From contig JAVBNW010000074.1 in NCBI GenBank assembly GCA_031551255.1, positions 1-43,769 of the forward strand: DNA of 43,769 nt, written 5' to 3'. Shown here piece after piece: positions 15,509 through 23,316 of the stretch; the stretch's first letter is position 1, and every line of letters starts with the position of its first letter. The position numbers and the translations under genes are program-made. The notes under the pieces were generated by a model. The model did not search any database, had not been told where the DNA came from, and saw only the letters and a list, made by a program, of their open reading frames with translations. This DNA is from JAVBNW01 sp031551255. GTDB lineage: Bacteria > Bacillota > Clostridia > Christensenellales > UBA1750.

Positions 15509-16870
15509 ATGAACACATACGACTTGATCGTACTGGGCGGAGGCCCCGCGGGCTATTGCGCGGCGGAACGCGCGGGGGCCATGGGGCGCTCCGTATTGCT
15601 GATCGAAAAAAATGCGCTGGGTGGCGTATGCCTAAACGAAGGCTGCATTCCCTCCAAAACGTTGCTCAACAGCGCGAAGATGCTGCATTATGCCAAGGAT
15701 GGCGCGGCATATGGCGTTTCGTCGGACAATGCGAAGGCGGACCTTGCGGCCATTGTCGCGCGTAAGGATGCGATCGTCAAAAAGCTGGTGTCCGGCGTGG
15801 CCGCCAAGATGCGCAAACATGGCATCAAGGTGGTATCCGCCGAAGGGCTGATCATTGGAAAAGACGCATTGGGCTTTGCGGTGCGCGCGAGCGATGCGGA
15901 GTATCGCGGCGCAAAGCTCTTGATCGCCACCGGGTCGGCGCCGTCGGTACCCCCGATTCCCGGCGCGCGGGAAGGGGTTGCATCCGGCGACATCTGGCTC
16001 AGCCGCGACGCGCTCGATGCTGTGAACATCCCTTCCAGGCTGTGCGTGATCGGCGGGGGCGTCATAGGGCTTGAGATGGCGGGCTATTTTGCCGGGATGG
16101 GCAGCAGCGTCACCGTGTTGGAGATGCTTAATCAGGTCGGCGGGCCGATCGATCCTTCGCTCTCCGACGCGCTGATTAAGAGCTACCCGGCGATCGACTT
16201 TAGGCTTGGCTGCAAGGTGACGGGCATAGCGCCGCGCCTCGTATCGTACGAGAGTGGCGGCGTCGCGCAGTCCATAGAAACCGACCGGGTTCTTCTTTGC
16301 ATCGGCCGCAGGCCGTATAGCGAGGGGCTGGGGCTGGAGAATGTGCATGTCGCCGCCGAGCGCGGTGCAATTCTTACCGATGCTTCCGGACGCACGAGCG
16401 CGCCGGAGGTCTACGCGGCGGGCGACGTCAACGGCCGCTCCATGCTCGCGCACACCGCGTACCGCGAGGCGGAATGCGCGGTGGCCACGATGTTTTCCGC
16501 GCCGCAGGTAGTGGATTATGACGCAATTCCTTCCGTAATCTACACCTCGCCCGAGGTCGCCTGCGTGGGGCTCACCGCCGATCAGGCCGCGCAGCGCGGC
16601 TATACGCCCCAAGCGGTTACTTTGCCCATGGCCTATGCCGGGCGCTACCTTGCCGAAACGGCGGGCGGAGAAGGCTTTCTTACCATGGTGGCGGATAAGA
16701 AAAGCCGCCGCGTGCTCGGCGTGCATATGATCGGCCCTTACGCCTCCGAAATCATCTTCGGCGCGGGGTTCATGGTATCCACCCGCATGCCGGTCGAGGC
16801 GCTGCGCCAGCTCGTGTTTCCGCATCCTACTGTTTCCGAGATCCTGCGCGAAGCGCTGTTTGAACTATAA
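15509..16870 (+). CDS. lpdA: Dihydrolipoyl dehydrogenase (E3)
   Basis: A 453-residue FAD- and NAD-dependent flavoprotein that reoxidises the lipoyl group of E2. It has the N-terminal FAD motif VLGGGPAGYCAAE, the redox-active disulfide C41-x4-C46 (GGVCLNEGCIPSK), the NAD motif CVIGGGVIGLEMAGYF, the second FAD motif VYAAGDVNG and the dimer-interface active-site H439 with E444 (FPHPTVSE). Length is normal. It begins 10 bases after the E2 stop behind a G-rich ribosome site. A complex-specific E3 next to its own E1 and E2 supports a dedicated complex rather than use of a shared E3. Confidence 0.96.
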   Translation: MNTYDLIVLGGGPAGYCAAERAGAMGRSVLLIEKNALGGVCLNEGCIPSKTLLNSAKMLHYAKDGAAYGVSSDNAKADLAAIVARKDAIVKKLVSGVAAKMRKHGIKVVSAEGLIIGKDALGFAVRASDAEYRGAKLLIATGSAPSVPPIPGAREGVASGDIWLSRDALDAVNIPSRLCVIGGGVIGLEMAGYFAGMGSSVTVLEMLNQVGGPIDPSLSDALIKSYPAIDFRLGCKVTGIAPRLVSYESGGVAQSIETDRVLLCIGRRPYSEGLGLENVHVAAERGAILTDASGRTSAPEVYAAGDVNGRSMLAHTAYREAECAVATMFSAPQVVDYDAIPSVIYTSPEVACVGLTADQAAQRGYTPQAVTLPMAYAGRYLAETAGGEGFLTMVADKKSRRVLGVHMIGPYASEIIFGAGFMVSTRMPVEALRQLVFPHPTVSEILREALFEL

Positions 16871-16934
16871 TTAAGAAACAGCGGCGGGGGAGAGTTCCGA
16901 GTCCTTGCCGCCGACGATAAGGAGAGTGGTTTTT

Positions 16935-19400
16935 ATGCCAAAGTCGCAGTTTATCGACCCCAAGGTGGCGAGAGAAAGCGGCTGGATTCGATTTCAAGAT
17001 ATCCCCGTAAATCAATATCAAGGCGATGTGGCCTCGGAAAAGGGCAATTATGGCAAGGCGCAGCTTTTGCGGATGTTCCACGATATGGCGGTCATCCGCG
17101 AGTTTGAAACCATGCTTTCGCTGGTGAAGGTGAAGGGGCAGTATGCGGGCAAGGAGTTTACCTATCCGGGGCCGGCTCATCTCTCTACCGGTCAGGAAGC
17201 GACCGCGGTCGGCCAAAGCTATCTGCTGACGATGGACGACCTGATCTTCGGCTCGCACCGTAGCCACGGCGAAGTGCTCGCCAAGGGGCTGTCCGCCATC
17301 GAGCTGCTCAGCGAGGCGGAGCTTACGGCCATCATGCGCGGCTTTCAGGACGGCGCGCTGCTCAGGCTTATAGACGGCGCGTCCGACGTGCGCGAATGTG
17401 CGCGACAGTTTTTGCTGCTGGGCGCGATGGCGGAGATCTTCGCCCGGGATTGTGGTTTTACCCGCGGCATGGGCGGCTCAATGCACATGTTCTTCCTGCC
17501 GTTTGGCGTGTATCCGAACAATGCGATCGTCGGCGGCAGCGCGCCGGTTGCCACGGGCGCGGCGCTATTTAAAAAAGTAAACAGCAAAGCCGGCATCGTG
17601 GTGGCGAACGCGGGCGACGGCTCGCTGGGCTGCGGCCCGGTATGGGAAAGCCTAAATTTTGCCGCGATGGATCAGTACAATAAGCTTTGGGATGACGCGC
17701 ATAAGGGCGGCTTGCCGATCCTTTACTTCTTTAACAACAATTCGTACGGCATGGGCGGGCAGACGCGCGGCGAAACCATGGCCTACGATATGCTGGCCCG
17801 TGTAGGCGCGGGCATCAGCCCAACCCAGCTTCACGCCGAGCGGATAGACGGCTACAATCCGCTGGCGGTAATCGACGCGATGCGCCGCGTGCGCGCGCTG
17901 CTCGTAGAAAAGAAGGGCCCGGCGCTGCTGGATGTGGTGACGTACCGCTATGCGGGCCATTCCACGTCGGACGCCTCGAGCTATCGCAGCAAAGAAGAGA
18001 TGGACGCGTGGATGGCCGCCGACCCGATTGACGGGTTCCGCGCGCAACTCGTTGCGGCGGGCATTGCGGCGGACGGCGAATTGCAAAGCATTCTCGATGC
18101 GGTGCGCATGCGCAACGAGGCGCTGTTCCTGCTCGCGTCGGACGAGGCGAAGTGTCCGTACCCCGATTTTGACGCCCAGCCGGATTTCCTTGAAAAGTTG
18201 ATGTTCTCCGGGCAAAAAATGCCCTCGATGAGCGCCGGGCCGGCGAGCGATCTTGTGGTCGAGCCCGCCGAAAACCCGCGCGCTAAGCAAATTGCCGGGC
18301 GCGAGCGCTTCGCGCTGGATGAAAACGGCAAGCCATTCCCCAAATCCAAGCAGTATACCCTGCGCGACGGGCTGTTCGAGGCGATTTACGAAGCGTACCA
18401 AAGGGATGCCACCCTCGTATCTTACGGCGAGGATGTGCGCGACTGGGGTGGAGCCTTCGCGGTGTACAAGGGCCTGACCGAGGCCGTGCCATACCACAGG
18501 CTGTTCAATTCTCCCATCAGTGAGGCGGCCATCGTAGGCAGCGGGGTCGGCTACGGCATGGCGGGCGGCCGCGCGATCGTAGAGCTGATGTACTGCGATT
18601 TCATGGGCCGCGCGGGCGACGAGATTTTTAACCAATTGGCCAAGTGGCAGGCGATGTCCGGCGGCATCTTAAAGATGCCGGTGGTATTGCGCGTGTCGGT
18701 CGGCGCAAAGTATGCCGCGCAGCACTCGCAGGATTGGTCGGCGCTGGTAGCTCACATGCCGGGGCTTCAGGTGGTATTTCCCGCCACCCCGTACGATGCC
18801 AAGGGCCTGATGAACAGCGCGCTTACCGGCACCGACCCGGTTGTGTTCCTCGAAAGCCAGCGCATATACGACGTGGGCGAGCAGTTCCACAAGGGCGGAG
18901 TGCCCGAAGGTTATTACGAAATTCCGCTGGGGCAGAGCGATGTCAAGCGCGCGGGCACGGATATCACGATCTTGTCCATCGGCGCTACGCTCTACCGCGC
19001 GTTGGAAGCCGCCGAAATGCTTGAGAAGCAATATGGGCTTTCCGCCGAAGTGATCGACGCGCGCTCCATCGTGCCGTTCGACTATGCGCAGGTGCTAGAG
19101 TCCGTGAAAAAGACCGGCAAGCTGGTGCTGACTTCCGATGCATGCGCGCGCGGCTCCATCCTTTCGGATATGGCCCGCACGATCACCGAAATGGCTTTTG
19201 ACGACCTGGATGCCCCGCCGGTGGTGGTGGGCGCGCGCAACTGGATCACCCCGCCGTTCGAATTCGACCGCTGGTTTTTTCCGCAGCCGCATTGGATCTT
19301 GGACGCGATCCACGAAAAGATCCTTCCGCTGCCCGGGCATCAGCCCAAGGAAAGCTTTACCGCGGTCGAGCAGATGCGGCGCAGCCGCCAGGGGGTATAA
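16935..19400 (+). CDS. Thiamine-diphosphate dehydrogenase E1, alpha and beta fused
   Basis: An 821-residue protein joining both halves of a 2-oxoacid or acetoin dehydrogenase E1. Residues 1-430 are the alpha part with HRSHGEVLAKG, GMGGSMHMFF and the ThDP motif GDG (about 227) to NNN (about 266). Residues from 455 on are the beta part (YGEDVRDWGGAFAVYKGL, ISEAAIVGSGVGYGMAGG, HSQDWSALVAHMPGLQVVFP). Between LAKG (about 115) and GMGGSMH (about 175) there are roughly 35 residues more than in common E1-alpha proteins. It decarboxylates or cleaves a keto substrate and loads the acyl group on E2. ATG 16935 lies 10 bases after AAGGAG. Its stop overlaps the next start. Confidence 0.9.
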   Translation: MPKSQFIDPKVARESGWIRFQDIPVNQYQGDVASEKGNYGKAQLLRMFHDMAVIREFETMLSLVKVKGQYAGKEFTYPGPAHLSTGQEATAVGQSYLLTMDDLIFGSHRSHGEVLAKGLSAIELLSEAELTAIMRGFQDGALLRLIDGASDVRECARQFLLLGAMAEIFARDCGFTRGMGGSMHMFFLPFGVYPNNAIVGGSAPVATGAALFKKVNSKAGIVVANAGDGSLGCGPVWESLNFAAMDQYNKLWDDAHKGGLPILYFFNNNSYGMGGQTRGETMAYDMLARVGAGISPTQLHAERIDGYNPLAVIDAMRRVRALLVEKKGPALLDVVTYRYAGHSTSDASSYRSKEEMDAWMAADPIDGFRAQLVAAGIAADGELQSILDAVRMRNEALFLLASDEAKCPYPDFDAQPDFLEKLMFSGQKMPSMSAGPASDLVVEPAENPRAKQIAGRERFALDENGKPFPKSKQYTLRDGLFEAIYEAYQRDATLVSYGEDVRDWGGAFAVYKGLTEAVPYHRLFNSPISEAAIVGSGVGYGMAGGRAIVELMYCDFMGRAGDEIFNQLAKWQAMSGGILKMPVVLRVSVGAKYAAQHSQDWSALVAHMPGLQVVFPATPYDAKGLMNSALTGTDPVVFLESQRIYDVGEQFHKGGVPEGYYEIPLGQSDVKRAGTDITILSIGATLYRALEAAEMLEKQYGLSAEVIDARSIVPFDYAQVLESVKKTGKLVLTSDACARGSILSDMARTITEMAFDDLDAPPVVVGARNWITPPFEFDRWFFPQPHWILDAIHEKILPLPGHQPKESFTAVEQMRRSRQGV

Positions 19401-20377
19401 TGCTGGTCTTCCGGCAGGAACTTACCCACGACCCGGCGCTGAACCTCGCGATCGAAGAGCGGCTCCTTAACACGGCATCCGAGGATGTGTTCATGCTGTG
19501 GCGCGACGATCCGTGCGTGGTGGTAGGCCGCGGGCAGAACGCCCGCGCCCAGGTCGATCAGGCCTATGCAAATGCCCATAACATCGCCGTCGTGCGCCGC
19601 CTGTCGGGCGGAGGGGCCGTGTATCACGACGCGGGCAACGTATGCTTTACGTGCATTGCGCTCGATCCCCAGGGGCGCGCGGGAGACCACGCCGCCTTTA
19701 CCGAGCCGGTTATCCGGGCGCTTATGCGCATGGGCGTTCCGGCGGAGCGCGAGGGCCGCAACGATATTTCGGTCGCGGGCAAAAAGATATCCGGCAGCGC
19801 GCAGTATACGTGGGAAGGCCGGTTGTGCCACCACGGAACGCTGCTGTTTGAAACGGATGTTATGGCATTGAATGCCGTGCTCAGGCCGGATGCTGCCAAG
19901 TTGCGTGGAAAGGGAATCGCCTCGGTTTCCGCACGGGTGGGTAACCTGAAGGAGTGGCTGCCGGATATGGCCGTGGATCGATTCGCCGATGCGCTCATCG
20001 CCGACATGCTCGTCAACCTAGAGGGCGCCGTGCCCTACGGACCCGACTCCGCGCTGCTCAGGGACGCGCAGGCTCTCGCGGATGCGCGCTATCGCGATCC
20101 TTTGTGGACGTGGGGCGAGGAGCGGACGTACGACATTCGCAAGGCGGGGCGGTTTCCCGGCGGCGGCGTAGAATTTTTGCTGTGCGTCCGAGAAGGCGTG
20201 ATCGAAAGCGCCGCCATCTTTGGAGATTTCCTGGCCTTTGGCGATGTTTCTCCGCTCGCCGACGCATTGCGCGGGGCTGCGCTCAGCGCCCCAGGCGTGC
20301 ACGCGGCGCTTGCGCCGGTATACCCCTTGCATCCGCTCGGCGGAATTGCGCTGGAGGAGCTATTGACGCTGTTTTAA
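19400..20377 (+). CDS. lplA: Lipoate-protein ligase A
   Basis: A 325-residue cytoplasmic ligase that attaches lipoate to E2 lipoyl domains with ATP. The family motifs are present: RRLSGGGAVYHDAGNVCFT, GRNDISVAGKKISGSAQY and HHGTLLF, followed by a C-terminal accessory domain (from about residue 235, WTWGEERTYDIRKAGRFPGG). Length fits a full LplA. The start ATG shares one base with the E1 stop codon (TAATG), so it is translationally coupled to E1. This suggests that it lipoylates the E2 encoded three genes upstream and that the cell scavenges lipoate for this pathway. Confidence 0.95.
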   Translation: MLVFRQELTHDPALNLAIEERLLNTASEDVFMLWRDDPCVVVGRGQNARAQVDQAYANAHNIAVVRRLSGGGAVYHDAGNVCFTCIALDPQGRAGDHAAFTEPVIRALMRMGVPAEREGRNDISVAGKKISGSAQYTWEGRLCHHGTLLFETDVMALNAVLRPDAAKLRGKGIASVSARVGNLKEWLPDMAVDRFADALIADMLVNLEGAVPYGPDSALLRDAQALADARYRDPLWTWGEERTYDIRKAGRFPGGGVEFLLCVREGVIESAAIFGDFLAFGDVSPLADALRGAALSAPGVHAALAPVYPLHPLGGIALEELLTLF

Positions 20378-20430
20378 GGATATGGCCTACGAATGCGCCC
20401 CGGATAAATGATGTACGTGGAGGGTGCGCG

Positions 20431-21447
20431 ATGAGCCTTCGTCCTTTGCCCGATGCCGACCAAGCCCGCCTATTCGAGGTGCTCGTGCGCCGGTTCGGCG
20501 TCGCCCCTGCGCACGTTGCACAGGTACAGGGCGGCTGGTCGGCCAAGGCCTTTCGCGTGGATACGGGCGATAAGCGTTATTTTCTGAAGGAATACGACCG
20601 GACGCAGCGATCGGTGCTGCCGTGGATCGACAGGATCGACAGCTACATCTACGTGCAGGGCTATCTGGCGAAGACGCCCCGGCTGCGTGGGCGGATGGTT
20701 GCGCCGGTGTGCGCGCCGCAGGGCGAATATAAAATCCAAGAGGGCGACAGGGTCTATCTATTGTTCGATTACGAAGAGGGCGCAACCGTCGGCTTTGGCA
20801 AGCTCAACGCCCTGCAAATGCGCGAGCTGGCGCAGATCCTTGCCGAACTGCATGAATTTGGCGAGGAGATCCCCTGCGATATGTCCGGGCTGGCTGAAGA
20901 TATTTCGCTGTGGTTTTGCGACGAGCTGCGTGCTTTTTTAAAGAGCGGCCATAAGGGCGGGCCCGGCGTCGCAATGCGGCGGCACGGGCAAATCTGGGAG
21001 GCGGCCGTAGACGAAACGCTTCGCCTTAAGAAGACGGTGCGGCTAAGCGCGCCCAAGCTTTGCCTTTGCCATACCGACGCGCACGGCAACAACGTGATGA
21101 AGGGCGAGCGCCTCGTGTTGGCCGATTGGGAAGGGCTGTGCGTCGCCCCGCCGGAGGCCGATCTTTTCATGTATGCGCGCGACCCGCTGCGGAGCGTTTT
21201 TTTCGGCGCATATTGCGACGCTCGTGCGGGTTTTGTACTCGATGCGGATATGCTCAGGTTCTATTTGCTCCGTCGCCAGGTGGAGGATGCGTGGGCCGAC
21301 GTGCTGCGCCTTGTTAACGACCATCCGGATGAGGGGGAGACCCGCGAACTGTACCGCCAACTGCAGGCATGTGCGGAAAATGCGGAGGCGCTGCTAAGCG
21401 CAGCGCCCCCGGTTGACAAGATAAGGAGGCCAACCGATGCTGGATAA
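20431..21447 (+). CDS. APH/choline-kinase-fold phosphotransferase, CotS-like
   Basis: A 338-residue protein of the aminoglycoside phosphotransferase superfamily, near the CotS/YtaA branch of Firmicutes. It has an N-lobe lysine in KRYFLKEYDRTQ, the catalytic loop H214-T-D216-A-H-G-N-N (LCHTDAHGNNVM) and the metal-binding D232 in LADWEGL, so it is probably an active small-molecule kinase. ATG 20431 follows GGAGGG. It sits 53 bases after lplA and overlaps the next gene by 11 bases. In this setting it could make the sugar phosphate that the upstream aldolase and dehydrogenases use, but this is inference; homologues also occur as spore coat proteins. Confidence 0.85.
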   Translation: MSLRPLPDADQARLFEVLVRRFGVAPAHVAQVQGGWSAKAFRVDTGDKRYFLKEYDRTQRSVLPWIDRIDSYIYVQGYLAKTPRLRGRMVAPVCAPQGEYKIQEGDRVYLLFDYEEGATVGFGKLNALQMRELAQILAELHEFGEEIPCDMSGLAEDISLWFCDELRAFLKSGHKGGPGVAMRRHGQIWEAAVDETLRLKKTVRLSAPKLCLCHTDAHGNNVMKGERLVLADWEGLCVAPPEADLFMYARDPLRSVFFGAYCDARAGFVLDADMLRFYLLRRQVEDAWADVLRLVNDHPDEGETRELYRQLQACAENAEALLSAAPPVDKIRRPTDAG

Positions 21448-23269
21448 ATCCGTCCCCTATGTGGGTATTGCGATGCGTAGGCCGGGAAACGCGCCCAAGT
21501 TTTACGCGGAACTTCCCCCGGGATATTCGATTGTATTATATCGGCCCGGAGATGAGCGGCATTGGGCGCGCATCGAGACGTCTGTGGAGGAATTTTCCGA
21601 CGAGGACGCCGCGCTTGCGTTATTTGTCAAAGATTTTATGCCGCATCACCAGGAGCTTGCGCGCCGCTGCCTGTTTGCGGTGAACCCAAGCGGGCAAAAG
21701 GTGGGCACGCTCAACGCCTGGTATGGCGAGATGAACGGCGAAACCGTGGCTTGGCTGCATTGGGTGGCGGTCTGCCCTGAGGAACAGGGCAAGGGCCTTG
21801 CCAAGGCGCTCATCGCCCGGGGCCTTGCTTTGTTTGACGAGTTGCACCCCGGCAAAGATGCCTACCTGCACACGCAGACGTGGAGCCACGTGGCGATTCG
21901 CCTATACAGGCGCGCAGGCTTTGAAGTGATGCAGGGAGACACGCCGGAGGAAATGCAAAAGTTTGCGCGAGCGGCCTATATACTTACCTGCATCGAGCAG
22001 GGAAGCGGGCGCATGACCACGGAACAAAAGCTGAACCAACCCCAAGCCGAAGACCGGCTCGTGGCGGCGGAGGCCGCCGCCGGGGAGGTGTTCCCCCCAA
22101 AGTCCGAAGTCTACGTCAACAACCACATCCATACGATCTATTCGTTTTCGCCGTATTCACCCACGCTTGCTCTGTATCGCGCGCGGACGGCGGGGCTTGC
22201 GACGGCGGGCATCATGGATCACGATTCGGTCGCCGGGGCGCTGGAGTTTGCCAAGGCGGGCGAGCTTATGGGCATCGCAACCACCACCGGCCTTGAATGC
22301 CGCGTATCCATGGCAGGCACGCCGTTTGCGGATAGACGGCTTAATAACCCCGATCAACCGGGCAACGCCTATATGGCGATGCACGGCATTCCGCGCCAAA
22401 ACCTCGATGCGGTAACCGAGTTTTTGCGGCCGGTGCGCGCCGCGAGAGACGCGCGCAATCGCCTGATGGTGGATCGCCTCAATGCAGCGCTTTCGCCCGC
22501 GGGGGTGTCGGTTCATTATGAAAAGGACGTGCGGCCGCTTTCCCAATGGGAAGATGGGGGCTCCGTCACCGAACGGCACCTGTGCTTTGCCGCCGCGCGC
22601 GCGCTGATCGCGCGCTACGGCGCGGGCGCGCCCTTGCTCGCCGCGCTTGCGGCCATAGGCGCAACGCCGAGTGAAAAGATCGCGGCCTATCTTTCCGATG
22701 CGGATAACGAATATATCGACTACGACCTGCTCGGGCTTCTCAAGAGCGACCTCGTCGGCGGCTTTTATGTTCCCGCCACCGAGGAGTGCCCGCCGGTTCG
22801 CGATTTTCCCGCGCTGTGCCACCGTGTCGGCGCGATCGCCGCATACCCGTATTTGGGAGATGTCGGCGAATCCGTAACGGGCGATAAAAAGGCGCAGACG
22901 TTCGAAGACGGCTATCTTGACGAGCTGTTTGCGCATCTGAAGGATTGGGGCTTTGATGCCGTTACCTACATGCCCTCCCGCAACACCGACGCGCAGCTTA
23001 GCCGCGTGCAGGCGCTGTGCGCCCGTCACGGTTTTTTTGAAATCAGCGGCGAGGATATCAATTCGCCCCGCCAATCCTTTATCTGCTCAGCGCTTGCCAG
23101 GCCGGATTTTGCGCACCTGCGCACGGCGACTTGGGCGCTCATTGGGCACGAGCGCGAAGCCTCCAAGGATATCGCCCTGGGCATGTTCTCCAAGGAGACG
23201 ATCGCAAAATACCCCGCGTTGGGCGACAGGATCGACCATTTTGCGAGTGTTGGGGCGGACGGAACATAG
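21437..23269 (+). CDS. GNAT acetyltransferase fused to PHP-domain phosphoesterase
   Basis: A 610-residue fusion in one uninterrupted frame. Residues 1-190 are GNAT-like, with the acetyl-CoA motif VAVCPEEQGKGLAKALIARG. After a linker, residues about 225-600 form a PHP metal-dependent phosphoesterase domain: H230 and H232 in NNHIHTIYSFSPYS, GIMDHDS, TGLECRV, and later YMPSRNT and EISGEDINSP. PHP domains bind two or three metals and hydrolyse phosphoesters. Start is ATG 21437, after AAGGAGG, overlapping the kinase gene. An internal ATG at 22013 would separate the PHP part but has only a weak site. It is the last gene of the operon. Substrate unknown. Confidence 0.85.
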   Translation: MLDKSVPYVGIAMRRPGNAPKFYAELPPGYSIVLYRPGDERHWARIETSVEEFSDEDAALALFVKDFMPHHQELARRCLFAVNPSGQKVGTLNAWYGEMNGETVAWLHWVAVCPEEQGKGLAKALIARGLALFDELHPGKDAYLHTQTWSHVAIRLYRRAGFEVMQGDTPEEMQKFARAAYILTCIEQGSGRMTTEQKLNQPQAEDRLVAAEAAAGEVFPPKSEVYVNNHIHTIYSFSPYSPTLALYRARTAGLATAGIMDHDSVAGALEFAKAGELMGIATTTGLECRVSMAGTPFADRRLNNPDQPGNAYMAMHGIPRQNLDAVTEFLRPVRAARDARNRLMVDRLNAALSPAGVSVHYEKDVRPLSQWEDGGSVTERHLCFAAARALIARYGAGAPLLAALAAIGATPSEKIAAYLSDADNEYIDYDLLGLLKSDLVGGFYVPATEECPPVRDFPALCHRVGAIAAYPYLGDVGESVTGDKKAQTFEDGYLDELFAHLKDWGFDAVTYMPSRNTDAQLSRVQALCARHGFFEISGEDINSPRQSFICSALARPDFAHLRTATWALIGHEREASKDIALGMFSKETIAKYPALGDRIDHFASVGADGT

Positions 23270-23316
23270 AGCGTTATGCGCCTTTTGACGCGCGCGGCAC
23301 GCCGCCCGCCTTGTTC

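Noticed and set aside
15632..16825. A 397-codon minus-strand frame opposite the E3 gene
   Set aside because: Low-complexity Arg/His-rich translation with no motifs; explained by the GC-rich E3 code.
16871..16934. Riboswitch (TPP) before the E1 gene
   Set aside because: Only a 6-base CGGCGG/CCGCCG stem in a 64-base gap; too short for a TPP aptamer and no conserved core seen.
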